This document shows positions 1-6,601 of a DNA stretch of 64,000 nucleotides, in pieces. How positions within the stretch are numbered: the stretch's first letter is position 1; the number at the start of each line of letters is the position of its first letter. The stretch is taken from NCBI RefSeq assembly GCF_001659785.1, contig NZ_CP015961.1:2914001-2978000 (forward strand). The letters are read 5' to 3'. The stretch comes from Dietzia timorensis. Its GTDB lineage: Bacteria; Actinomycetota; Actinomycetes; Mycobacteriales; Mycobacteriaceae. The position numbers were made by a program, and so were the translations under genes. Under the pieces are notes generated by a model. That model made no database searches, was not told the DNA's origin, and worked only from the letters and a program-made list of their open reading frames with translations.

Positions 1-47
1 ACACCCGACTTGCCTCGCGAGCACCGTCGTCACGTTAAGGTTTTCCC

Positions 48-545
48 ATGGCTACCCCATTCGAGTTTTCCGCCTCCACTCCCGCCACCATCGACGAGCT
101 GTGGCAGTGCTACCAGGACGCCGCGTTCTGGGAGATGCGCATGTCCGCCGCCGGCTCCGAAAACGACAAGCTCACCTCCTTCGAGGCCACCGATTCCGGC
201 ATCGAGATCGAGTTCCAGCAGGTAGTCGACAGCACCCACATCCCGTCGTTCGTGTCCAAGATCCACACCGGGGACCTGCCGATCTCGCGCAAGGCCACCT
301 ACAACGCGCCCGAGGGCGAGTCCATCAACGCGGTCTCCAGCGGCGAGGCCCTCGGCGGAATCCTGCGCGTGTCCGGCACGTTGGTGTGCACGCGCGAAGG
401 CAACGTCACCACCGAGACGGTCAAGGGCACGGCTACCGCGTCCGTTCCGCTCATCGGCAAGAAGATCGAGAAGCTGGTCATCGACTTCCTTTCCGAGGCG
501 CACCAGCGCGAACTCGACACCGTGCAGGACTACCTGAACAGCTAG
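48..545 (+). CDS. DUF2505 domain protein
   Basis: 165 aa, ATG start. It begins with Phe-Glu-Phe and the phrase TPATIDELWQCYQDAAFW, then alternates short beta strands and ends in a long helix (LVIDFLSEAHQRELDTVQDYL). This is the pattern of the actinobacterial DUF2505 family, which has a START/SRPBCC-like lipid-binding fold. No signal peptide or membrane segment is seen, so it should be cytoplasmic. The biochemical role of the family is not established. It sits just upstream of an LmeA-like protein on the same strand, so a role around lipids is a guess from fold and neighbour. Confidence 0.8.
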   Translation: MATPFEFSASTPATIDELWQCYQDAAFWEMRMSAAGSENDKLTSFEATDSGIEIEFQQVVDSTHIPSFVSKIHTGDLPISRKATYNAPEGESINAVSSGEALGGILRVSGTLVCTREGNVTTETVKGTATASVPLIGKKIEKLVIDFLSEAHQRELDTVQDYLNS

Positions 546-618
546 AACCCGAAATCCTCACGGATTTACAGGGATTTTTGGGATCCGAGTACCCAACTTT
601 CAGCTCCCATCCGGAACA

Positions 619-1344
619 ATGGGTGCAATGAGCAACGCGTACCCCCAACGGCGCCGCCGCGGAGCGGGCCTCCTCATCGGCAGCCTCGTCGTCATCGTTC
701 TCCTCGTCGTCGCGGTCGTCGCGGCCGAGTTCTTCCTGCGCGACCGCATCGAGTCGGAGATCGCCGACTCCGCGTCCTCCAGCATCGGCGCGCCGACCGA
801 CGCCAGCCTCGACGGTTTGGCGATTATGACGGCGATCAACCGCACCGCGGACGGCGTCACGCTCACTTCCGACGGGGGAACAACGGACTCGGGCGACCCT
901 GCGCCCGCCCTCGACATCCAACTCACCGACGTCGACACCGGCGACGGCGGCTCCACCGCGAAGTCGCTCAGCGGTACCGCGACCCTCAGCTCCGATGCGA
1001 TGCTCGCCGTCGCCACCGAATCCCAGGGCGACGATCTGCTCAGCCAGCTCGCCACGGTCAAGGCGATCACCCCGAACCCCGAAGCGGGCGCGCTCGATGT
1101 CGAGATCGGCGATTTCGCGACAGCGCAGCTCATCCCGGAGGTCTCGGACGGCTCGCTCTCGCTCAAGCCACAGAACGCCGAGGTCATGGGCATGGAACTG
1201 CCGGAGAACCTCCTCGGTGGCACGATCTCGCTCGTCCAGGAGACCGTCGACCGCCTCCCCGAGGGGGTCACGGTGTCCGGAGCGAAGGTCACCGACGACG
1301 GACTCGTCATCGAGCTGCAGGGCGAGAACGTCAAGTTGGGTTAG
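619..1344 (+). CDS. DUF2993 / LmeA-like lipid-binding protein
   Basis: 241 aa. An Arg-rich N-terminus (QRRRRGAG) is followed by one membrane anchor at about residues 16-40 (LLIGSLVVIVLLVVAVVAAE), then a FLRDRIESEIADS motif and a beta-rich extracytoplasmic domain. This is the layout of the actinobacterial DUF2993 family, whose mycobacterial member LmeA acts in lipomannan elongation. Function here is by family only. The start could be ATG 619 or ATG 628; neither has a strong ribosome site. It converges tail to tail with deoC after an 18-bp gap. Confidence 0.7.
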   Translation: MGAMSNAYPQRRRRGAGLLIGSLVVIVLLVVAVVAAEFFLRDRIESEIADSASSSIGAPTDASLDGLAIMTAINRTADGVTLTSDGGTTDSGDPAPALDIQLTDVDTGDGGSTAKSLSGTATLSSDAMLAVATESQGDDLLSQLATVKAITPNPEAGALDVEIGDFATAQLIPEVSDGSLSLKPQNAEVMGMELPENLLGGTISLVQETVDRLPEGVTVSGAKVTDDGLVIELQGENVKLG

Positions 1345-1362
1345 CCAGCGCAGCTCGGCCAG

Positions 1363-2067
1363 TTACCCCAGTTCGGCCAACATCTGCGCCGAGCGGCTCG
1401 TCCCGATGAGCGTCGCGCCCGCTTCGAGCATCTCCACGGCCCGCGCGGCCGTGGAGATGCCACCCGAGGCCTTCACCAACACCGAACCCAGCGGGTCCAC
1501 CGCGCGCGCCATCACGCGCACGGCGTGCGTGCTCGCGCCGCCGGCCGGGTGGAATCCCGTCGACGTCTTCACCACGTTCGCCCCGCCCTTCGCGGCGAGC
1601 TCGCAGGCATTCGCGATCGCCGCATCGGCCTCGTCGACACGCTCGGGTCCGAACGCCGCATAGATGGCCGCAGTCTCCAGGATCACCTTGAGCACCACGG
1701 GATGCGGGGCGGCGTCGCGCACCGGGCTCAGCTCACCGAGGATCTCCTCCGGTCGGCCGGCGATGATCGCGCTGTAATCGAGCACCATGTCGAGCTCGGT
1801 GGCGCCCATGTCCACGGCAATGCGCGCCTCCATCGCCTTGATGAGCGAATGGTGCTTGCCCGAAGGGAACCCGATCACGGTCCCCACGGGCATCGAGCCC
1901 GCGCGCACGGGAAGCATCGACGGCGAAATGCACACCGTCCGCACGCCGAGTTCCGTTGCCTCGGCGACGTGCGCGGCCACATCCTCTCGGGTGGCCTCGG
2001 GACGCAGCAAAGTGTGATCGATCCTGTCGGCGAGTTCGGCTCGGGAGATCGGCATGTTCGACGTCAT
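1363..2067 (-). CDS. deoC: Deoxyribose-phosphate aldolase
   Basis: 234 aa if started at the ATG at 2067 (GGAG lies 3 nt upstream). DeoC cleaves 2-deoxyribose-5-phosphate to glyceraldehyde-3-phosphate and acetaldehyde in deoxynucleoside catabolism. Diagnostic segments are RIDHTLLRPEAT near the N-terminus, VLKVILETAAI, VVKTSTGF with the Schiff-base lysine, and VLVKASGGI with the second catalytic lysine. It lies 11 bp downstream of the MerR gene on the same strand. Mycobacteria keep deoC in the same hbhA neighbourhood, which supports vertical inheritance of this block. Confidence 0.95.
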   Translation of the reverse strand: MTSNMPISRAELADRIDHTLLRPEATREDVAAHVAEATELGVRTVCISPSMLPVRAGSMPVGTVIGFPSGKHHSLIKAMEARIAVDMGATELDMVLDYSAIIAGRPEEILGELSPVRDAAPHPVVLKVILETAAIYAAFGPERVDEADAAIANACELAAKGGANVVKTSTGFHPAGGASTHAVRVMARAVDPLGSVLVKASGGISTAARAVEMLEAGATLIGTSRSAQMLAELG

Positions 2068-2078
2068 GGGCTCCAAAT

Positions 2079-2789
2079 TTACTCGTGCAGGCGCGCGTCG
2101 AGCATCTCGGAGACCAGATGGACGCACATCCGGCGCAGCAGCTTCGAACCGATGACCGCGATGACCTCCATGTCCTCGCGTGTGCGAGCGTACGGCGGGG
2201 AATCGGCGCGCGCCTCGATCACGCGGTCGAGGAGCTCCCCCGATGCCACAACCGCCTCCCGTGCCATGTCCTGCGTGCGTTCCAGCAGCGAGCCCAGATC
2301 GCCGATGTCGAACCCGAGTTCTGCGAGCACCGAGAGCATCCGCACCGAGGCGACGTCGATGTCGACGACCCCTCGCGACTCATCAAAGCTGAGGAGCCCA
2401 CAGCCTTGGGCGAGCCGCAGGAACTCGGGATCGAGCTCGAGGCCGAACGCGCGGCCGAGCTCGTCGATCGGAATGGCCCTGCGGGCGCCCGGAAGCCGCC
2501 GCATGTCCTCTGCCGAGCCGGCCTCGATCATTTCCGAGACCGTGAGCCCGAGGCTTTCTGCGGTGAAAAGTTCCTCCATGGTGGCGAAGGTGTACCCACG
2601 CTCGAGCAGAGCGGTGATGCGACGCAGCCGAGAGAGATGTTCCGGGCTGTACCACGCGGTGCGGCCGCGTCTGACCGGCGGCCGGATGAGCCCCTTTTCC
2701 TGATACACCCGGATATTGCGCACGCTCGTCTGCGCGAGCTCCGCGAGCTCCTCGATCCGCAGCTCGCGCGGCGCGGCGTCCCGGGGCAT
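2079..2789 (-). CDS. MerR-family transcriptional regulator
   Basis: 236 aa from the ATG at 2789. The N-terminal winged helix reads LRIEELAELAQTSVRNIRVYQEKGLIRPP, followed by GRTAWYSPEHLSRLRRI, a classic MerR DNA-binding domain. The C-terminal half is helical and lacks an obvious metal-binding Cys cluster, so a small-molecule or protein signal is more likely than a metal. It sits between deoC and the DUF2516 gene, a position occupied by other genes in mycobacteria. Target unknown. Confidence 0.85.
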   Translation of the reverse strand: MPRDAAPRELRIEELAELAQTSVRNIRVYQEKGLIRPPVRRGRTAWYSPEHLSRLRRITALLERGYTFATMEELFTAESLGLTVSEMIEAGSAEDMRRLPGARRAIPIDELGRAFGLELDPEFLRLAQGCGLLSFDESRGVVDIDVASVRMLSVLAELGFDIGDLGSLLERTQDMAREAVVASGELLDRVIEARADSPPYARTREDMEVIAVIGSKLLRRMCVHLVSEMLDARLHE

Positions 2790-2803
2790 AGGTTTTCCAG
2801 CCG

Positions 2804-3088
2804 CTACCTTCCGGTGCTCGCCACCGACGGTCGCACGTCGGCGAAGAACACGCCGACGGCCACGATGCCGACAATGCCGAAGAGCGAGAACGGACCGATG
2901 ACCACGAAGATGACCGCAGCCGCGGCACACACCGCGAACCAGCCCCACTTGTTCCACTTGCCCTCGGCCACGAATGCCCCGGCGCTCGCGCGCGCACACA
3001 GCACAGCGCCGACGAGAGCCCAGATCACGAAGGCGACCTGGGCGATCAACATAAAGGTGTTCATTCCGCCAGAAAGCAGCTCATTCAC
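2804..3088 (-). CDS. DUF2516 family membrane protein
   Basis: About 94 aa with three hydrophobic segments: one at the N-terminus (TFMLIAQVAFVIWALVGAVL), a KWNKWGWFAV turn, then two further helices. This matches the DUF2516 family found beside hbhA in mycobacteria. A GTG at 3088 lies 7 nt after a TAGACT -10-like hexamer, which suggests a leaderless transcript. A start at ATG 3064 is the alternative. Integral membrane protein of unknown function. Confidence 0.75.
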   Translation of the reverse strand: MNELLSGGMNTFMLIAQVAFVIWALVGAVLCARASAGAFVAEGKWNKWGWFAVCAAAAVIFVVIGPFSLFGIVGIVAVGVFFADVRPSVASTGR

Positions 3089-3113
3089 ACGACGTAGTCT
3101 AACGGACACACGC

Positions 3114-3150
3114 GAGCGGCGCGTACCCCTCCTCGGAGTACGCGCCGCTC
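3114..3150 (-). terminator. Stem-loop downstream of hbhA
   Basis: Perfect 13-bp inverted repeat (GAGCGGCGCGTAC and its complement) around an 11-nt loop, in the gap after hbhA. It has no U-rich tail, so it may end transcription poorly or protect the 3' end of the mRNA. Confidence 0.55.
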
Positions 3151-3232
3151 GGTGCAGTGCTGTGTTCTGGTTCTGGGCTTGGCCCCTGTTGGCCCCTTCG
3201 CCCCGGCTATTCGCCGAGACCGGAGAAAAGAC

Positions 3233-4093
3233 TTAGTTGTTCGTCTTCGGGGCTGCCGACTTTTTTGCCGGAGCCTTCTTCGCGGCGGTGGTCGACTTGG
3301 AAGCGGTCGACTTCGTGGCCGTCGACTTCGTGGCGGTCGAGGCAGCCTTCTTCGCCGGTGCCTTCTTGGCCGGTGCCTTCTTCGCGGGCGCCTTCTTGGC
3401 CGGAGCCTTCTTCGCGGCGGTCGAGGTCTTCGACTCTGCCTTGGCGGCGACGGACTGGATGTTGTCCGAAGCCTCGAATGCGGCATCGCTGACCTCATCG
3501 GCAGCCTCGTGCGCAGCCTTCGAGACCTTGTTGGCGCCGCGGACACCGAGCGAACGGGTCTGGCGCGAGACCGTGCCGAGGGTCTCCTCGCCGGCCTCGA
3601 TGCCCTCGTTGATGCGCTCGTCGGCGCTGGAGACCGCCTCGCCGGCACGGTTCAGTCCGGCGTCAAGCTGCGGGTTCTCCTTGCGCAGGCGGGTCACGAC
3701 GTCCTCGCCGCGGGTGGCGAGACCGGAGTAGATCCCGGCGGCAACCTGGACGTAGGCCTCGGCAACCTTGCGGAGCTCCTCCGGGTTGTACTTGTCGAGA
3801 AGCGCCTGAACATCGGCCGGGACGGCCTGCACGCGGTCCGGAACCTCGGCCGCGCGGCCCTGGAAGTTAGCGGCCTTCTCCTGCAGCTCGGCGGCGGTCT
3901 CGGAGGCGCGGCGACGCAGGTCGCTCACGATGCCGGTAGCGGCCTCGATCGCGAGGTCGTTGGCGCCGATGTATGCGTAAACCGGCGTGCGGACGACGCC
4001 GAGCGCCTGGCCCAGCGGGCCCTCGAAAGCCTTGTCGGCCTTCTTGGACTTGGCGGTGGACGCTTTCTTCGAAGCGGTCTTCTTCGTAGCCAT
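3233..4093 (-). CDS. hbhA: Heparin-binding hemagglutinin-like protein (HBHA)
   Basis: 286 aa. The N-terminus is Lys-rich, the centre is a long helical and probably coiled-coil region (LRRRASETAAELQEKAANFQ, then repeated Ala/Glu/Arg helices), and the C-terminus carries repeated AKKAPAK modules. HBHA is a surface or cell-pole adhesin in mycobacteria, binding heparan sulfate through its Lys-rich tail. Here the tail is extended by a Thr/Ser-rich stretch (STATKSTATKSTASKST) between Lys blocks. Gene order with the XRE regulator upstream and DUF2516 downstream matches Rv0474-Rv0476. Environmental relatives also have it, so the symbol does not imply virulence. Confidence 0.85.
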   Translation of the reverse strand: MATKKTASKKASTAKSKKADKAFEGPLGQALGVVRTPVYAYIGANDLAIEAATGIVSDLRRRASETAAELQEKAANFQGRAAEVPDRVQAVPADVQALLDKYNPEELRKVAEAYVQVAAGIYSGLATRGEDVVTRLRKENPQLDAGLNRAGEAVSSADERINEGIEAGEETLGTVSRQTRSLGVRGANKVSKAAHEAADEVSDAAFEASDNIQSVAAKAESKTSTAAKKAPAKKAPAKKAPAKKAPAKKAASTATKSTATKSTASKSTTAAKKAPAKKSAAPKTNN

Positions 4094-4159
4094 TATTGCT
4101 CCTTTGTGGTTGAGAACGATTCGTGGGGATATGCGGAAAAGTTTGTCGTGGTCCGAGAT

Positions 4160-4720
4160 CTAGTTGCCGCTCGGCGGCGGCACCTTGGCGGTGCTCGCGG
4201 TCGGCTTCTTCGCGCCCTCCGGCTTCGGCTCCTCGGGCGCCGCGTTCGCACCGTTCGCGGACGTGAACGCGTCGTACACCTCGAGCAGCGCGGACCGCTG
4301 CTTCTCGGTGAGCTCCATCGCCATGACGAGCGCGTCGCGGGTCGAACCTCCCGTACGCTCCTCGAGGATTCCCGCACGCATGTACAGCACCTCCGCGGAG
4401 ACCCGGAGACCATTGGCGATCTGTGCGAGCACCTCTGCCGAAGGTTTACGCAGACCACGCTCGATCTGACTCAAGTACGGATTCGATACCCCGGTGCGCT
4501 CGGCGAGCTGGCGCAGCGACACCTCCGCCGATTCGCGCTGGGCGCGGATGAACGAGCCGATGTCCTGGGCGGCGTGGCCGACCATCCGCTCGATCGCCGA
4601 GGCATCTTCATCCCCCGCGACGGCGACTTCCTTCGACGCAGTGGCGGGAGCGGAAGGCTTGCCCGACTGCTTGCTGGCGGGCTTGGCGGAAGCCTTGCGT
4701 GAAGTTACCACGGTCGACAC
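4160..4720 (-). CDS. XRE-family regulator upstream of hbhA
   Basis: 186 aa. A low-complexity, Lys/Ala-rich N-terminal extension of about 55 residues precedes a clear helix-turn-helix: VSLRQLAERTGVSNPYLSQI then ERGLRKPSAEVLAQIANGL. The C-terminal tail is Pro/Lys-rich. It is the counterpart of Rv0474 by position and domain. It reads into hbhA on the same strand, 66 bp apart. A pair of 10-bp palindromes lies about 90-115 bp upstream, a likely autoregulatory operator. Confidence 0.85.
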   Translation of the reverse strand: MSTVVTSRKASAKPASKQSGKPSAPATASKEVAVAGDEDASAIERMVGHAAQDIGSFIRAQRESAEVSLRQLAERTGVSNPYLSQIERGLRKPSAEVLAQIANGLRVSAEVLYMRAGILEERTGGSTRDALVMAMELTEKQRSALLEVYDAFTSANGANAAPEEPKPEGAKKPTASTAKVPPPSGN

Positions 4721-4805
4721 CGCCTTTCCCTGATTCGGTTCGGGGCGAATCTGTCGATTCCCAGCCCCGGACTCTTCGGACCTGCGATTCCCAAACTAAA
4801 GGCCC

Positions 4806-4836
4806 TTGCTAGCAATTGCAAGCACTTTGCTAGCAA
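4806..4836. promoter_or_regulatory. Paired palindromic operator upstream of the XRE/hbhA genes
   Basis: The perfect palindrome TTGCTAGCAA occurs twice, at 4806-4815 and 4827-4836. The two copies are 21 bp apart start to start, which is two helical turns and so the same DNA face. A smaller palindrome, GCAATTGC, lies between them. Placement in the XRE gene's upstream region suggests a dimer-of-dimers binding site, possibly for that regulator itself. Confidence 0.55.
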
Positions 4837-4852
4837 TGGTGACCCATCCCAC

Positions 4853-4893
4853 AAATAAAGCCCCCAACCGATGACGGCGGAGGCTCTATTTTT
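4853..4893 (-). terminator. Bidirectional-type terminator after the DUF445 gene
   Basis: A stem built on AAAGCC and GGCTCT is flanked by AAATAA on one side and ATTTTT on the other, so it can act in either direction. It lies between the DUF445 stop and the upstream region of the XRE gene. Confidence 0.55.
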
Positions 4894-4915
4894 GTAGACT
4901 ACGCAGCGATTCTCT

Positions 4916-6190
4916 CTAGAAGATCAACTCGGTAAACACGTGGATCACGATGCCGGCGAGCGCGCCCACGACCGTGCCGTTGATGCGGATGAACTGGAGA
5001 TCCTTGCCCGCGAGGAGCTCGATCTTGCGACTCGCCTCGTGCGCGTCCCAACGCTCGACGGTCTCGGAGATGATCGAGGTGATCTCGCCCGCGTAATTCG
5101 ATGCGACGAACGACGCGGTGCGCACGAGGTAGTCGTCCACGGACGCACGCATCTTCGAGTCAGAGACCAGGTTGTCCGCGAGCCGCTCGGCGAGCTCGTC
5201 GAGCTTGCCGCGCAGCTCGGAGCTCGAGTCCTCGGTCGCGGAGATGAATGCGTTCTTCGCCGACACCCAGGCCGAGGCGATGGCCTCACGGGTCGCGGGC
5301 CGCGACAGCAGATCGGCCTTGAACCCCTCGAGCCGAGAGATGGTGTCCGGATCGTATTGCAGATCCCGCGACAGCTGTGTGAGGAAGTTGGTGAGCGCGA
5401 CCCGCACGCTGTGGTGCGGATCTTCCTTGATCGCCCGAGCCCACTGCAGCACCTCGGAATAGGCGCGTTCAGCGACGAGCTCGTTGACCAGCTGCGGTGC
5501 CCATGTCGGCGCCTTCTCGGTGACCCAATACTCGATGGTCTCCGGATTGCGCTCGACCCACTCGAGCGTGCGGTCGGCGAGCAGCTGAACGACCGGCTCC
5601 TGCCTGCCCTCGGCGACCATCTCGCCGAGCACCTTGCCCAGCGGCGGCCCCCATTCGGGCTCGGAGATCCGCGCCACGAGAGTCCGCTCGATGAGACCGA
5701 CTGCGTCCTCGTCGCGGAGCACCTCGAGCGCAGCGCGAATCGCCTTCGCCGCCTGTCCGGAGGCGCGCCGCCGGTTCTCCGGCTCCAGCAGCCACTGCCC
5801 GGCGCGCTCCGGAATGTGCGCGCTCGCGACCTTCTCCCCCACGAGCTCCGGGTCGAGGAAATTGTCCCCCACGAACCCGCCGAGCGATTCGCCGAGCTGG
5901 TCCTTGCGCCGCGGGATCAGGGCGGTGTGGGGAATCGGGATACCGAGGGGGTGACGGAACAGCGCCGTCACCGCGAACCAGTCCGCCAGACCGCCGACCA
6001 TTCCGGCCTCCGAGGCGGCGCGCAGGTAACCGGCCCACGCGCCGGCATCCCGGGACAACGCGATCTGCGAGAGCACATAGCAAATCGCGGCGACAAGCAG
6101 AAAGCTTGTCGCCACGATTTTCATGCGCCGGAGCGCACGCGCGTTGGTGATGTCCGCCGCGGTGGGCGCAGCGAGACCGGTTCGAGCCAC
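4916..6190 (-). CDS. DUF445 family membrane-anchored protein
   Basis: 424 aa, GTG start directly after the stop of the upstream gene. One N-terminal membrane helix (about residues 25-45) is followed by the hallmark MVGGLADWFAVTALFRHPLG and a long helical body, and a second hydrophobic segment closes the C-terminus (VVGALAGIVIHVF). This is the full DUF445 layout. The molecular role of the family is unknown. The zero-gap junction with the small membrane gene suggests one transcript. Confidence 0.85.
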   Translation of the reverse strand: MARTGLAAPTAADITNARALRRMKIVATSFLLVAAICYVLSQIALSRDAGAWAGYLRAASEAGMVGGLADWFAVTALFRHPLGIPIPHTALIPRRKDQLGESLGGFVGDNFLDPELVGEKVASAHIPERAGQWLLEPENRRRASGQAAKAIRAALEVLRDEDAVGLIERTLVARISEPEWGPPLGKVLGEMVAEGRQEPVVQLLADRTLEWVERNPETIEYWVTEKAPTWAPQLVNELVAERAYSEVLQWARAIKEDPHHSVRVALTNFLTQLSRDLQYDPDTISRLEGFKADLLSRPATREAIASAWVSAKNAFISATEDSSSELRGKLDELAERLADNLVSDSKMRASVDDYLVRTASFVASNYAGEITSIISETVERWDAHEASRKIELLAGKDLQFIRINGTVVGALAGIVIHVFTELIF

Positions 6191-6535
6191 CTAGGCAGAC
6201 GCCACGTGGTGGTTATCGCGCAGACGATGATCGTCCTCGCGCGTGTGACGCTTGAAGCCCGCGACCACCATGAGCAACCCGACGATCTCGACGACAAGGA
6301 AGAAGACGATGGTGCCGATGACCACGCCCATCGACACATCGCCGTTCTCGTTCATGTACGCGGCGGCGGTGATGGGGAACCCAAGCGCGCCCATGCCTGC
6401 GAGCATGACGGCGCTGCCGAGGAGGACCTCCCAGCTGTACAGCGGGTACGTCTTCGGCTCTTCGTCGAAGTACTCCGGGTAGTACGCCTTCTCGATCTGC
6501 GGACCGCGGTGCTCGAGCTCTGCGGCGTGTTCCAT
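6191..6535 (-). CDS. Small two-helix membrane protein
   Basis: 114 aa with an acidic, Tyr-rich N-terminus (IEKAYYPEYFDEEPKTYPLY), two membrane helices at about residues 36-58 and 68-92, and a charged His/Arg tail. No family recognised with confidence. It is immediately upstream of the DUF445 gene without a spacer, so the two are probably co-translated membrane partners. Confidence 0.65.
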   Translation of the reverse strand: MEHAAELEHRGPQIEKAYYPEYFDEEPKTYPLYSWEVLLGSAVMLAGMGALGFPITAAAYMNENGDVSMGVVIGTIVFFLVVEIVGLLMVVAGFKRHTREDDHRLRDNHHVASA

Positions 6536-6601
6536 TCTCGGACCCCTTTACGTAACCTTGTTCAGCATTATCTTAGACGGCCGACGGCCCCGAGCACACA
6601 A

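Noticed and set aside
3345-3420. DNA repeat inside hbhA
   Set aside because: It is the coding sequence of the AKKAPAK protein repeats, not an independent element.
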